From contig JAEXFI010000045.1 in assembly GCA_023400235.1 (NCBI GenBank), forward strand, positions 186,001 through 250,000: 64,000 nt of DNA. The letters are read 5' to 3'. Origin of the DNA: Bacillota bacterium. Lineage in GTDB: Bacteria; Bacillota; Clostridia; Acetivibrionales; DSM-1351. Shown piece by piece: positions 18,910 through 27,957 of the stretch (position 1 is the first letter of the stretch; every line of letters starts with the position of its first letter). The position numbers and the translations under genes were made by a program. The notes under the pieces are model-generated. The model ran no database searches and had not been told where the DNA came from. It saw only the letters and a list, made by a program, of their open reading frames with translations.

Positions 18910-19372
18910 GTTTACTGACCTCCATTTTGTATTGTTTGAAATTGCATATGTTTTAAACTGCACATAGATAACATAGATAAAGAAAAACTGTGATTATGGC
19001 ATATGGCCAAAGTCAACGGTATAAGAAGCTGAGATTCTAGAGGTAATTGACTTTATGTTGTTTACAGCGTGAGCGTTATTGCTTTATTGCTTACTGTCGA
19101 GTTTACATGGTGGTGTTATTAACTGTTGTTTTCAAGTTTATAGGTACTTCCTTACTGGCTCAATAAACTTGGCTATATACCAGCTCTCTTTTTTCTGATA
19201 TACCCAAACCCATTATAACATGCCAGCATCAGGGTCCACAACGAGATTTTGGCAAGTAGTAGCGTAATCTAAGGTCTATATTTGTTCAAACGCTTCTTAT
19301 TGACATCGCTTAGTATGCTGCACCAATAGAACGAATAGTCTCCAAAACATAATTCTCATTATTTCGTATAGT
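18910..19372. other. Intergenic region between divergent/convergent units, no gene
   Basis: No coding frame is supported. It should contain the promoter of the WG operon on its right-to-left side. The duplicated motif acatagataa near 18962-18978 is the only repeat I see. Confidence 0.35.
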
Positions 19373-19419
19373 AAAAAAGATCATAATAATCAAAATAAAC
19401 TCTGACTTAATGATCTTTT
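19373..19419 (-). terminator. Rho-independent terminator of metH
   Basis: aaaagatcat (19375-19384) and atgatctttt (19410-19419) form a 10-bp stem. Read leftwards the stem ends in a run of T. It lies about 55 bp past the metH stop. Confidence 0.7.
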
Positions 19420-19473
19420 ATAAGGGGTAAAAGCTCTCTATATAAAAAGCATAAAATACTCAAATACTTCACT

Positions 19474-21891
19474 TTATATGTTTGAAAGTCTTTTAGCCAG
19501 CTTTACTGCTTCATATGCATCCCGTGAATATCCGTCGGCGCCTATGACTCTCGCATAATCCTCGTCAACTACGGCTCCGCCTATCATAAACTTGCAGCTC
19601 AGGCTGCGAGCTTTTGCAAGCTCGATAACTTCCTTCATTTCTACCATTGTAGTAGTCATAAGGGCTGAGAGACCTACTATATGTGCTTTCAGCTTCTTAG
19701 CCTCGTCTATAATCCGCTCTGCGCTTACATCCTTTCCCAGGTCGTGAACCTTGAAGCCGTAATTCCGGAGCATCAGTCCAACTATGTTTTTTCCAATATC
19801 ATGGATATCCCCTTTCACAGTGGCTATAACAACAACGATATCCTCTTCTTCCTCTTTATCGCCATTTTGCTTCAGCATTGGTTCCAGATACGTAAAACCT
19901 GCCTTCATGGTTTCAGCACTTTGAATCAGCTGGGGCAGAAAATATTTTTTCTCATCAAACAGCTTTCCCACCTGATTTATTGCAGGAATCAAATACAAAT
20001 CCACTATATCCTGCGGAGGGATTTCCTCATTTACAGCTATTTCAATAAGCTTATCTACTCCCTCACTATCTCCGTTTATAACAGCGTCAAATATTCTGTC
20101 GCCGATTTTTTTATCTGAGGTTTTGTTCTCATTCTCAACCTGAGAGGGCTTATCAAGGTTGTTAAAATAGGCTATATAGTTTTTGCTGTTAATGTCATTT
20201 CTCATAATAACATCACAGGCCATTTTTATGCACATGAGTAAATCACTGGACGGGTTTGCAATTGCCATTGTAAGCCCGTTGCCAATTGCCATCGAAAGGA
20301 AAGCCGCATTTACCCAGCTTCTCTCAGGCAGTCCAAAGGATACATTGGACAGGCCCACGATGGTACCGCAGCCGAATTCACTGCTGCACCATTTAATAAG
20401 GTCCAGGGTTTCCAAAGCTGCTTCCTGATTTGAGGATACCGTCATAACAAGTCCGTCTACCACAATATCACTTTTTTGATATCCATAGGAGGCAGCTCTA
20501 TTGAATATATTCTGTACTATTGCCTGTCTTTGAATTGACTTTTCGGGTACTCCTTCATCACTCAGAGGAAGAAGAATGAACATTGCCCCATATTTTGCTG
20601 CTACAGGCAGTAATTTTTCAAGCTTTATCTTTTCCTGGGATATTGAATTTATAAGTGCACGTCCCGGGTATATTCTCAAAGCGGCTTCCAGCACCTCCGG
20701 TGACGAGGAATCCAGACACAGCGGAGCGTCACAAATACTGCCCAGAAGGCTGATCGTATTAACCATGACCTCTTTCTCATCTATACCGGGCATACCTGCA
20801 TTTACATCCAGAATATGGGCACCCTTTTCCAGTTGTTCAAGTGCCAGTCTTCTTATTTCTGTAGTTAAGCCTTCTTTTAGCTCAGCCTGAAGCTTTTTCT
20901 TTCCTGTGGGATTTATACGCTCACCAACAACTGCCACAGGCTTGTTAATTCCGAAGAATACTGTTTTTCTGGAGGAAGAAACCGCGCTGAATTCAGTAAT
21001 AATGGGTTTTTGAGGTGCTTTGCCACAGCACTTATTGTGAAGCTCCTGTATATATACAGGAGAAGTTCCGCAGCAGCCGCCCAGCAGGTTTACACCTGCC
21101 TGAATAAAACGCTCTGTATAGGAACCGAATTCCTCCGCCTCCATGTCAAAAACAGTTATGCCGTTTACGAGTCTGGGCAGTCCGGCATTTGGCTTTGCCA
21201 TAAGTGGTACTTTGGCATAGGGCTTCATTTGATTAATAATCTCCAGCATGTGAACCGGACCGGTTGAACAGTTGCAGCCCACAGCATTGGCTCCCAGGCT
21301 CTGAAGGGTTATGAGCGCAGTAAGGGGGTCGGTTCCTGTCAGCGTTCTCATATTCTCGTCAAAGCTCATGCTCACACATACCGGCAGATCGCAGCTTTCC
21401 TTTACGGCAAGCAGTGCTGCACGGGCCTCCTGTATATCCAGCATGGTTTCTATGACAAAAAGATCCACCCCGCCTGCAAGGAGTCCTTTGACCTGTTCCT
21501 TATAAAGGTCTACGCATTCTTCAAAGGACATATCTCCAAGGGGCTTTATGAACCTGCCTGTTGAGGCAATATCTCCTGCAACCAGACACGCTTCTCCGGC
21601 TGCCTCCTTGGATAGCTGAGCGAGTCTTTTGTTGATTTCAAAGGTATTGTCAGCCAGACCGAATTCACCAAGTTTTACAGGATTTCCGCCGAAGGAACAG
21701 GTATATATAATATTTGAGCCTGCTGCTATATAGGCCTTTTGAATCTCCTTTATGGTGTGTGGATTTTCTATTGCCCACTGCTCCGGGCACACTCCTGTGG
21801 GCATTCCCTTCTTCTGGAGCTCTGTGCCGGTAGCACCGTCAAGTATAAGTATTTTTTGTGAAACAAGCTCTTTGAACTGAAAAGTGTTCAT
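19474..21891 (-). CDS. metH: Cobalamin-dependent methionine synthase lacking the reactivation domain
   Basis: It transfers a methyl group from 5-methyltetrahydrofolate to homocysteine through methylcobalamin. The start at 21891 (MNTFQFKEL) has AAGGAG upstream and begins the family N-terminus; a further open stretch to 22044 overlaps the preceding gene. The 805-residue product has the homocysteine domain (1-310; zinc ligands in GCNCSTGP and GGCCGTSP), the pterin-binding domain (about 330-590; VGERINPTGKKK), the cobalamin cap and the B12 domain with the base-off motif DIHDIGKNIV. It is about 400 residues shorter than E. coli MetH because the C-terminal AdoMet/reactivation domain is absent; that function is supplied by the gene 4 bp upstream. 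Confidence 0.93.
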   Translation of the reverse strand: MNTFQFKELVSQKILILDGATGTELQKKGMPTGVCPEQWAIENPHTIKEIQKAYIAAGSNIIYTCSFGGNPVKLGEFGLADNTFEINKRLAQLSKEAAGEACLVAGDIASTGRFIKPLGDMSFEECVDLYKEQVKGLLAGGVDLFVIETMLDIQEARAALLAVKESCDLPVCVSMSFDENMRTLTGTDPLTALITLQSLGANAVGCNCSTGPVHMLEIINQMKPYAKVPLMAKPNAGLPRLVNGITVFDMEAEEFGSYTERFIQAGVNLLGGCCGTSPVYIQELHNKCCGKAPQKPIITEFSAVSSSRKTVFFGINKPVAVVGERINPTGKKKLQAELKEGLTTEIRRLALEQLEKGAHILDVNAGMPGIDEKEVMVNTISLLGSICDAPLCLDSSSPEVLEAALRIYPGRALINSISQEKIKLEKLLPVAAKYGAMFILLPLSDEGVPEKSIQRQAIVQNIFNRAASYGYQKSDIVVDGLVMTVSSNQEAALETLDLIKWCSSEFGCGTIVGLSNVSFGLPERSWVNAAFLSMAIGNGLTMAIANPSSDLLMCIKMACDVIMRNDINSKNYIAYFNNLDKPSQVENENKTSDKKIGDRIFDAVINGDSEGVDKLIEIAVNEEIPPQDIVDLYLIPAINQVGKLFDEKKYFLPQLIQSAETMKAGFTYLEPMLKQNGDKEEEEDIVVVIATVKGDIHDIGKNIVGLMLRNYGFKVHDLGKDVSAERIIDEAKKLKAHIVGLSALMTTTMVEMKEVIELAKARSLSCKFMIGGAVVDEDYARVIGADGYSRDAYEAVKLAKRLSNI

Positions 21892-21895
21892 TTTA

Positions 21896-22573
21896 TTATA
21901 ATTCTCCTTTTTCCTCAACTCCTGCGATGGCAATAACAGACTTTTCAGGTATAAGCATAAACTTCTCAGTAAGTGCCATATTAAGCCTGGAAAGCTGAAG
22001 AGCTTCAAAGATATCCTTCTGATAATACAGGGGTAAATCTCCAAAACCAGGGCTGTATCTGTGTTTTGTCAACTTTTTACCCTCTCTTGCAAGTATTTTG
22101 TTAAGCATCTCAAACAGCCAGTCAAGTGCGGCATCGGCTGTTTGAGACGCAACTGAGTCAATAATCAAGCCGGTTGACGCATTTCCTTCTTTTATATCTT
22201 CATAGACTATTCTCGAAACCTCATGCCCCACTGTGGATGCCATAAGAATTACACTTTGGCTGGCTTCAAGGAGTTTTATAAGGCTTTGACTTGTAAGCTC
22301 GATATTATTCTCAAGAACTATTTTAGTGGAGGTTTTCTCCGTTATGGCTGCATTCAGGTAAGCCCCGGCAGGCTTGCACAGGTAACTGCCTTGCTTTACA
22401 GCCTCTTCTATTAACAGCAAATCCCGGTCCTTCAGCTCTGTAATGCCATTCCGGTAGCCTATCCTTGATAGTATCCTGTCCCTTCTGGGGACTGCAGGAA
22501 TATTTTCAAAATATTTGATTCTGTTGCTAAAAGTATTTAAAGTATCACTCAATAAGCCCACTCCATATAACAT
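21896..22573 (-). CDS. Stand-alone methionine synthase reactivation (AdoMet-binding) protein
   Basis: This 225-residue protein corresponds to the C-terminal activation domain of long MetH enzymes. The hallmark is KHRYSPGFGDLPLYYQ, equivalent to the RxSPGYxxxPD AdoMet-binding motif, preceded by a helical ASTVGHEVSR region. It should reductively remethylate cob(II)alamin formed by occasional oxidation of MetH. Its stop is 4 bp before the metH start, so the two are co-translated. The assigned start has no strong Shine-Dalgarno sequence but lies about 30 nt after the expected transcription start. Confidence 0.88.
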   Translation of the reverse strand: MLYGVGLLSDTLNTFSNRIKYFENIPAVPRRDRILSRIGYRNGITELKDRDLLLIEEAVKQGSYLCKPAGAYLNAAITEKTSTKIVLENNIELTSQSLIKLLEASQSVILMASTVGHEVSRIVYEDIKEGNASTGLIIDSVASQTADAALDWLFEMLNKILAREGKKLTKHRYSPGFGDLPLYYQKDIFEALQLSRLNMALTEKFMLIPEKSVIAIAGVEEKGEL

Positions 22574-22611
22574 TAATGAAATTCAATTTATAAATATATC
22601 CAGTTTTTTAT

Positions 22612-22640
22612 ATTATATTTCCTTTCAGACACATCGTCAA
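22612..22640 (-). promoter_or_regulatory. Promoter of the metH operon
   Basis: TTGACG (22640-22635) and TATAAT (22617-22612) are separated by 17 bases on the minus strand. The resulting leader is only about 35 nt, leaving no room for an S-box or T-box, which methionine genes often carry. Confidence 0.75.
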
Positions 22641-22694
22641 CTTTCAATGGTTAGGTTTGGTCAACCGTGGCATTGTTATGTACAAAAAGCGCAT

Positions 22695-22732
22695 AAAAAT
22701 AAAAAAACAGCCTGATTAGGAATACAGGCTGC
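22695..22732 (-). terminator. Rho-independent terminator after the NifX-like gene
   Basis: cagcctg (22708-22714) pairs with caggctg (22725-22731) and, read leftwards, is followed by seven T residues. Confidence 0.8.
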
Positions 22733-22820
22733 TAAAAAGCTCAGTTAAATGACTAGACAAACTGTCGGGAATATGTGACTTTTAGGTTTACAGACCCTTA
22801 GGTTTATAGACACTTAGTAC

Positions 22821-23177
22821 CTAATGTCCGCAATTATCTGCATGCTGGTGCTCGTGACAAACAGAGCCGGTTGATTTCAAGGCTCCCCTTAAGTAGTTTA
22901 CTGCAGCTGTCTCCGCCTCTCCGGTGGCACCGGTTATCACTTCAATACCTTTTTGGTCAAATATTTCTGTTGCACCTCTCCCCATTCCGCCGGATATAAT
23001 AACATTTACACCTTTGTCATTTAAAAAGTTAGGCAGAAATCCCGGCTTATGGCCAGGGTTTGGAATAAGCTCCTTGCCGGAAATCTTGTTGTCCCGTACT
23101 TCAAAAATAGTGAATCCCTCACAGTGACCAAAATGTCCCGTTACTAAACTGCCTTCACTTGCAACTGCAATTTTCAT
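22821..23177 (-). CDS. NifX/NifB-C-terminal-like dinitrogenase cofactor protein
   Basis: This 118-residue protein belongs to the dinitrogenase iron-molybdenum cofactor biosynthesis family, small carriers of iron-sulfur cofactor precursors. Diagnostic features are MKIAVASEGSLVTGHFGHCEGFTIFEV, the IISGGMGRGA core and a C-terminal His/Cys tail (CHEHQHADNCGH) that could bind metal. Members occur both with and without nitrogenase. Here a nitrogenase-like alpha/beta pair lies 3 kb upstream on the same strand, with a transporter and a mannanase between, so a functional link is possible but not shown. Confidence 0.85.
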   Translation of the reverse strand: MKIAVASEGSLVTGHFGHCEGFTIFEVRDNKISGKELIPNPGHKPGFLPNFLNDKGVNVIISGGMGRGATEIFDQKGIEVITGATGEAETAAVNYLRGALKSTGSVCHEHQHADNCGH

Positions 23178-23220
23178 AAATTATTCTCTCCTTTGCCTTA
23201 GCTTTCCTCACAAGACAGGC

Positions 23221-24081
23221 TCACAGCAATAACGTAAGTGTTCCGGCTGAAATAAGAACAAGGCCTATAGCAGCCTTTAACATAAGTTTTTCCTTCAGAA
23301 ACAGATATGAAAATGCAATGGTAACCAGGATGCTCAGTTTGTCTATGGGAACAACCACACTTGCCGGGCCGTCCTTTAAGGCTCTGTAATAGCACAGCCA
23401 GGATGCCCCGGTTGCAACGCCAGATAAGACAAGGTATACCCAGCTCTTCCTATCAATGTTTTTAAGTGTATTTTGCTTCTTTGATACAATAACAACAACC
23501 CAGGCCATACCTAGAACCACTATGGTTCTGATAGCCGTCCCAAGATTGGGCTCAACTCCTTCTATACCAACTTTTCCAAGAATAGCGGTCAAACTTGCGA
23601 AAACTGCAGAGCCAATTGCGTAAGCAAACCAAAGACTATTGCGGGATGCAGTTTTATCAGTTTCCTTCCTTTCTATCATAAGGTATGTGCCGCATCCGAT
23701 GATTAATATTGCCACTGCCTTTGCCAGAGTAATATGTTCACCCAGAAAAACAAACGCCAGAATTATTGTCAGGATGGTGCTGGACTTGTCAATGGGGGTT
23801 ACCTTGTTGACATCGCCAAGCTGTAGTGCTTTAAAATAACACAGCCAGGATGCTCCCGTAGAAAGTCCGGACAGGACTAAAAACAATAAGGTTCTTCCGT
23901 CGATTTCCGTAATAGTAACCTGAGAACCAGCGATAAATACCATGAGCCAGGAAAATAAAAGTACAATAATTGTCCTTAATAAAGTGGCCAGGCTTGAGTC
24001 AGTATTTTTTATTCCGCATTTTGATAATATAGCTGTAAGCCCTGCAAACAAAGCTGCACCCAACGCATATACAACCCACAT
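23221..24081 (-). CDS. EamA/DMT-family transporter
   Basis: This 286-residue integral membrane protein has about ten hydrophobic helices arranged as two homologous EamA halves: each half repeats the pattern AxxxAGLTAILxKxGI and LSGxxTGASWLCYYxAL followed by VxPIDKxSxxxTI. It is probably a drug/metabolite-type exporter or permease of unknown substrate. It lies 43 bp upstream of the NifX-like gene on the same strand and may be co-transcribed. Confidence 0.88.
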   Translation of the reverse strand: MWVVYALGAALFAGLTAILSKCGIKNTDSSLATLLRTIIVLLFSWLMVFIAGSQVTITEIDGRTLLFLVLSGLSTGASWLCYFKALQLGDVNKVTPIDKSSTILTIILAFVFLGEHITLAKAVAILIIGCGTYLMIERKETDKTASRNSLWFAYAIGSAVFASLTAILGKVGIEGVEPNLGTAIRTIVVLGMAWVVVIVSKKQNTLKNIDRKSWVYLVLSGVATGASWLCYYRALKDGPASVVVPIDKLSILVTIAFSYLFLKEKLMLKAAIGLVLISAGTLTLLL

Positions 24082-24421
24082 GGCAAAAGTTCCCTACTTT
24101 TTTTATTTATTCTATATTTTAAAATACCCCAGATTTATTATAGAGAAACCCTATGGGCTATATAAATTTCAATTATCTGGTTTTACTCAGCTTTCATCCT
24201 TTGCTTTACCCATCAGTTCTTAGTTAAAGGTGAATGCATCTGTATTCATAAAGGTAAAATTGAAATATAATACAAATTATGGTATAATTTTACTGATTTC
24301 AAGCAAATTACGAATTATATGACAAGAATTGCATCAGCTGCAATTTTCCTGTTGATTCTGACTTGCTGTTTATTTAATAAACGGAAATCTGGAAAAATAC
24401 TATTTGAAGGGGTGTATTTCA
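24082..24421 (+). promoter_or_regulatory. Intergenic region with the mannanase promoter
   Basis: TTGAAA (24260-24265) and TATAAT (24283-24288) with a 17-base spacer form a good promoter reading rightwards into the mannanase gene. The rest of the region, between divergent genes, has no recognised feature. Confidence 0.65.
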
Positions 24422-26179
24422 ATGGAAAAATTTTTACGCAAAGCAGTCTCAATAGTGACTGCACTTGCACTGGCATGCTCTGTAGTCATGACCATGCCTT
24501 TTACCGTACAGGCCGCTGCTTCCTCCCTGCCGCTCAAGGTTGAGGCAGAAGCCTGTAAACTCAGCAATGGTGCCACTGTTGCCACAAATGTTTACGGAAC
24601 CAGCTACCCGGGCTATTCTGGTGACGGCTTTGTATGGGCAACCAATGCAGGAACCATAACCCTGGAGGTTACAGTTCCGGAAAACGCCATGTATGAACTT
24701 TCAACCCGCTGCTGGATGTATCTTGGCAATATTGGTGAAACAAGGATGCAGGCAGTAAGTGTAAATGGTGTATCACAGGGCAACTACTATATTCCGAACA
24801 AAGGCGGCTGGATGGACTACAGCTTTGGCTATTTCTTTCTTAAAGCCGGTACTTCCAAGATTGAGATCGGAACCTCTGGAAGCTGGGGTTTCATACTTTA
24901 CGACACAGTGACCTTTGACTATGCAGATATGCCTGAGCTGGACATTGATCCGGCTACCTGTGATACAAAGGCTACTCCAGAAACAAAGTCCCTTAAGAAA
25001 TACCTTACCGGCGTATACGGCAATCACGTTATTTCAGGCCAGCAGGAAATCTATGGGAGCGGCAATAACGGTGATATGGAGCTGGAGTTCAACTATATTC
25101 ATGACAAAACCGGCAAATATCCTGCAATCAGAGGTTTTGACTTTATGAACTACAATCCGCTATACGGATGGGAGGACGGTAGCACCCAGCGTATCATAAA
25201 GTGGGTAAAAGAGCGCGGAGGGATTGCAACAGCTTCCTGGCATATTAATGTACCCAGTGATTTTACCAGTTACAAGTTAGGTGATAAACTGGACTGGACA
25301 AAATGTACATATAAGCCCACAGCAAGCTTTAAAACTTCAAATTGCCTTGATAAGACCACCAAGGAATATGCGTATCTTATGCTGGCAATTGACGATCTTG
25401 CAAAGCAGCTAAAGCTCCTCCAGGATGCAAATGTACCAATACTACTGCGTCCCTTCCATGAAGCCGAAGGCAACAATAATACAGATGGCTCAGGTGCGTG
25501 GTTCTGGTGGGGTTCGGGCGGCTCGGAGGTATACAAGCAGCTCTGGCAGATGCTGTACACCACTCTGACCGAGAAATACGGCATTCATAATGTAATCTGG
25601 GAGGTAAACCTTTATAATTACACTAATTCGGCCCAATGGTATCCGGGAGACAACTATGTGGACATAGTGGCCTATGATAAATATGAGGGCTCACCTTACA
25701 CCTGGAACACAAGTGCTGCAACCTCAGTATTCCTTACCCTGGTGGACTACACAAAGGATACCAAGATGGTGGCAATGACTGAAAATGATGTGATACCTGA
25801 TATTCAGAACATAGTTAATGAAGGAGCCTGGTGGTTGTATTTCTGTCCGTGGTACGGTGATTTTATCACCAGCCCGAGATTTAACGACCCTACGCTGCTT
25901 AAAACCATATACAACAGCCCATATGTCCTGACCCTGGATGAACTGCCTGAGGATATTTACCAGTCCTCCCCCTCCACAGGCTTACCAGGGGATCTCAATC
26001 TGGACGGCAGCTTTGATGCCGTTGACTTTGGTCTTATGAAAGCCTATCTTCTGACAAATACCACTCCCATAAATATGAAAAATGCAGATGTGGATGGAAA
26101 TGGTCAGATAGATGCTCTGGATTTTGCATATATGAAACAAAGACTCCTGGGCACTATTACAAAGTTTCCAGTTGAATGA
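24422..26179 (+). CDS. Cellulosomal GH26 beta-mannanase with CBM35 and dockerin
   Basis: The enzyme should cleave beta-1,4-mannans outside the cell. The ATG at 24422 follows AAGGGG and starts the signal peptide (to about residue 33); an ATG at 24404 is upstream of that signal. The 585-residue product has a CBM35-like domain (about 37-168; VEAEACKLS...), a GH26 catalytic domain (about 175-510) with acid/base Glu347 in RPFHEAEG and nucleophile Glu454 in AMTENDV, and a type I dockerin (about 523-585) with two Ca-binding repeats (GDLNLDGSFDAVDFGLMK and ADVDGNGQIDALDFAYMK). The dockerin indicates attachment to a scaffoldin in the cellulosome. Confidence 0.95.
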   Translation: MEKFLRKAVSIVTALALACSVVMTMPFTVQAAASSLPLKVEAEACKLSNGATVATNVYGTSYPGYSGDGFVWATNAGTITLEVTVPENAMYELSTRCWMYLGNIGETRMQAVSVNGVSQGNYYIPNKGGWMDYSFGYFFLKAGTSKIEIGTSGSWGFILYDTVTFDYADMPELDIDPATCDTKATPETKSLKKYLTGVYGNHVISGQQEIYGSGNNGDMELEFNYIHDKTGKYPAIRGFDFMNYNPLYGWEDGSTQRIIKWVKERGGIATASWHINVPSDFTSYKLGDKLDWTKCTYKPTASFKTSNCLDKTTKEYAYLMLAIDDLAKQLKLLQDANVPILLRPFHEAEGNNNTDGSGAWFWWGSGGSEVYKQLWQMLYTTLTEKYGIHNVIWEVNLYNYTNSAQWYPGDNYVDIVAYDKYEGSPYTWNTSAATSVFLTLVDYTKDTKMVAMTENDVIPDIQNIVNEGAWWLYFCPWYGDFITSPRFNDPTLLKTIYNSPYVLTLDELPEDIYQSSPSTGLPGDLNLDGSFDAVDFGLMKAYLLTNTTPINMKNADVDGNGQIDALDFAYMKQRLLGTITKFPVE

Positions 26180-26288
26180 CATGAAGCTCTTCCATAAATA
26201 CTTGTTTGCAAACTTGTCTATTAAGGACTCTACTAAAAAGCACTACAGTTTATTCATAGTATAGTCAAGGTATTAATGAAATGCATTT

Positions 26289-26329
26289 AGCAGCAGCACC
26301 CGGCAAATTGCCAAGGTGCTGCTGCTTTT
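26289..26329 (+). terminator. Terminator of the mannanase gene
   Basis: agcagcagcacc (26289-26300) and ggtgctgctgct (26315-26326) form a perfect 12-bp stem ending in TTTT. Confidence 0.75.
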
Positions 26330-26407
26330 CCGTTCAGTACGTCTATATATAACCAACCATGCCACTTGTTATAACCGCCGGATAATTATTTCAACTTTTA
26401 CAAATCA

Positions 26408-27751
26408 TTATGCGCTGGCACTGATGGCAGCCGTAAAGATTTTTTCTATGAGTGACAGGGCCCCTTTGTAGCCCACGTAGGCTCTGGACAAAACTACTTC
26501 ATAGGAGGACGGGAAGCCTACCTCAACAATATTGCCTTTAAGCTCCCTGGCTATATCCCTGTCCCAGGTAGTGCCGAAAATTATAGCAGGCTTTTCAGGT
26601 GATGAGCGCAGAGACTCTTCAATAAGATACCCGTCTTCCAGGAATTCAACCTCAAGACTGACATCAGTATCAATATTTCTGAACTCCTCACGTATTTGCT
26701 CCTTAAATTCCTCTGGCGTGTTTTCAGTAATAATTTGCTTTACCGAGATAAGACCAAGCTGCTTTACGAGGAATTTGGTTATGGAGAGATTATATATGCT
26801 GTCACTTACAACCGCAAACCTGGCAGGAACCCCCCACCAGTACTCGGAATAGAAGTCGGAAAAGTCCTCCAGGTATTTGTAGTACCCCTCCTCTTCTTTA
26901 TTTATAAAGGCTTCGGTGGTTCTACGGTCCAGGCCTGCAAAGTGAGAAACCTGTCTCAGAAAATCAGAGGTTTCAATTGCTCCTATAGGAATAGCCGGTA
27001 TGTGGAGATAAGGCTGCCGGTACTTTTCCTGAAGGTATTCTGCAACACCCTTTCCCACCCAGGGTGATATAACCAGGTTAAAGGCGGCCTTTGGAATATT
27101 CAGCCATTCATTTATACCCCCGGAATCATGTCCGAATAAAATATTCACCTTTAAACCTATGCCCTCAAGAATCCGTTTGATTTCGCTCAAATCTCCCCTC
27201 CAGTATGTATTCTGGTATGGAACTTCGGACCATACATTTACTGTGTTTCCGGTTTTATCTCCCGAATAGTCTCCCACAAACTGATCTATAATTGCCCGGA
27301 TAACAGTTTCGTGGCCAGTCAGATTATTGCCACGAAAACCTCCGGTTTCAGCATATACTATAGGAATGCCCCTGCCTTGGAATTCACCTACCACAGATGG
27401 TATGTCGTCACCTACAATATCCGGAATACAGCCCGTAAGCACTACAAAAAGGTCGGCATCTATAATTTTAATTGAGGCCTGAATTAATTCTCTCAGGCGG
27501 TCATCTCCACCGAACACAACTTCATTTTCTGAAATATTTGCACTTGGAGGGACGGCTCCGCCGCTGTAGCCTCCCCCCTGAAAACCGTTGTAAAAGGCCA
27601 GGCTTACATACTGCTTATCCGCACATCCCGGGCCACAGTGGGTTATAGGGACCACCCGGGGAATTGCAGCTGCGGTGTACATGGCTCCGATAGCGCAGCC
27701 ATAACGGGGACGGCTTATGGAATTGGTTTTTAAATCTTCTAGTACAGACAT
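26408..27751 (-). CDS. Nitrogenase-like component 1 beta subunit (NifK/NifN homologue)
   Basis: The start at 27751 (MSVLEDLKTN) has GGAG 7 nt upstream and matches the family N-terminus. The 447-residue product is an oxidoreductase of the nitrogenase component 1 family. The three P-cluster-type cysteines are conserved in position: Cys19 (RYGCAIGA), Cys43 (HCGPGC) and Cys108 (TGCIPDIVGDDI). It follows the alpha-like gene on the same strand with a 206-bp gap. No nifH, nifB or nifE is adjacent, and the sequence is not that of a canonical NifK. Candidates are the uncharacterised nitrogenase-like families, including methylthio-alkane reductase-type enzymes. Confidence 0.85.
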   Translation of the reverse strand: MSVLEDLKTNSISRPRYGCAIGAMYTAAAIPRVVPITHCGPGCADKQYVSLAFYNGFQGGGYSGGAVPPSANISENEVVFGGDDRLRELIQASIKIIDADLFVVLTGCIPDIVGDDIPSVVGEFQGRGIPIVYAETGGFRGNNLTGHETVIRAIIDQFVGDYSGDKTGNTVNVWSEVPYQNTYWRGDLSEIKRILEGIGLKVNILFGHDSGGINEWLNIPKAAFNLVISPWVGKGVAEYLQEKYRQPYLHIPAIPIGAIETSDFLRQVSHFAGLDRRTTEAFINKEEEGYYKYLEDFSDFYSEYWWGVPARFAVVSDSIYNLSITKFLVKQLGLISVKQIITENTPEEFKEQIREEFRNIDTDVSLEVEFLEDGYLIEESLRSSPEKPAIIFGTTWDRDIARELKGNIVEVGFPSSYEVVLSRAYVGYKGALSLIEKIFTAAISASA

Positions 27752-27957
27752 TTTAAGCTCCATTTCTGCTTCGTGGAAAATGAATTTGCCCAAACAGAAC
27801 AAAAAAATTTCAATGAAATTTTTTATGGGGTTAAATCCAATTTATCGCACGTGCCAATATTTTTTAAGTGACCTGTGGTCATTTGTGAATTAGTTTTCCA
27901 GAAACTTTCAGCTTCTTTGGAAACTATTTCCTCATTTTTAAGCATTTATTATTTGTT
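27752..27957 (-). other. Spacer between the two nitrogenase-like genes
   Basis: This unusually long gap for a subunit pair has no ORF. Near 27890-27930 gttttcca and tggaaac can form a weak stem, which might be a processing or attenuation site. Confidence 0.3.

Noticed and set aside
22574..22820. Possible SAM (S-box) or T-box riboswitch before the metH operon
   Set aside because: The promoter lies about 35 nt before the first start codon, and neither S-box nor T-box conserved motifs are present; the hairpin there is the terminator of the NifX-like gene.
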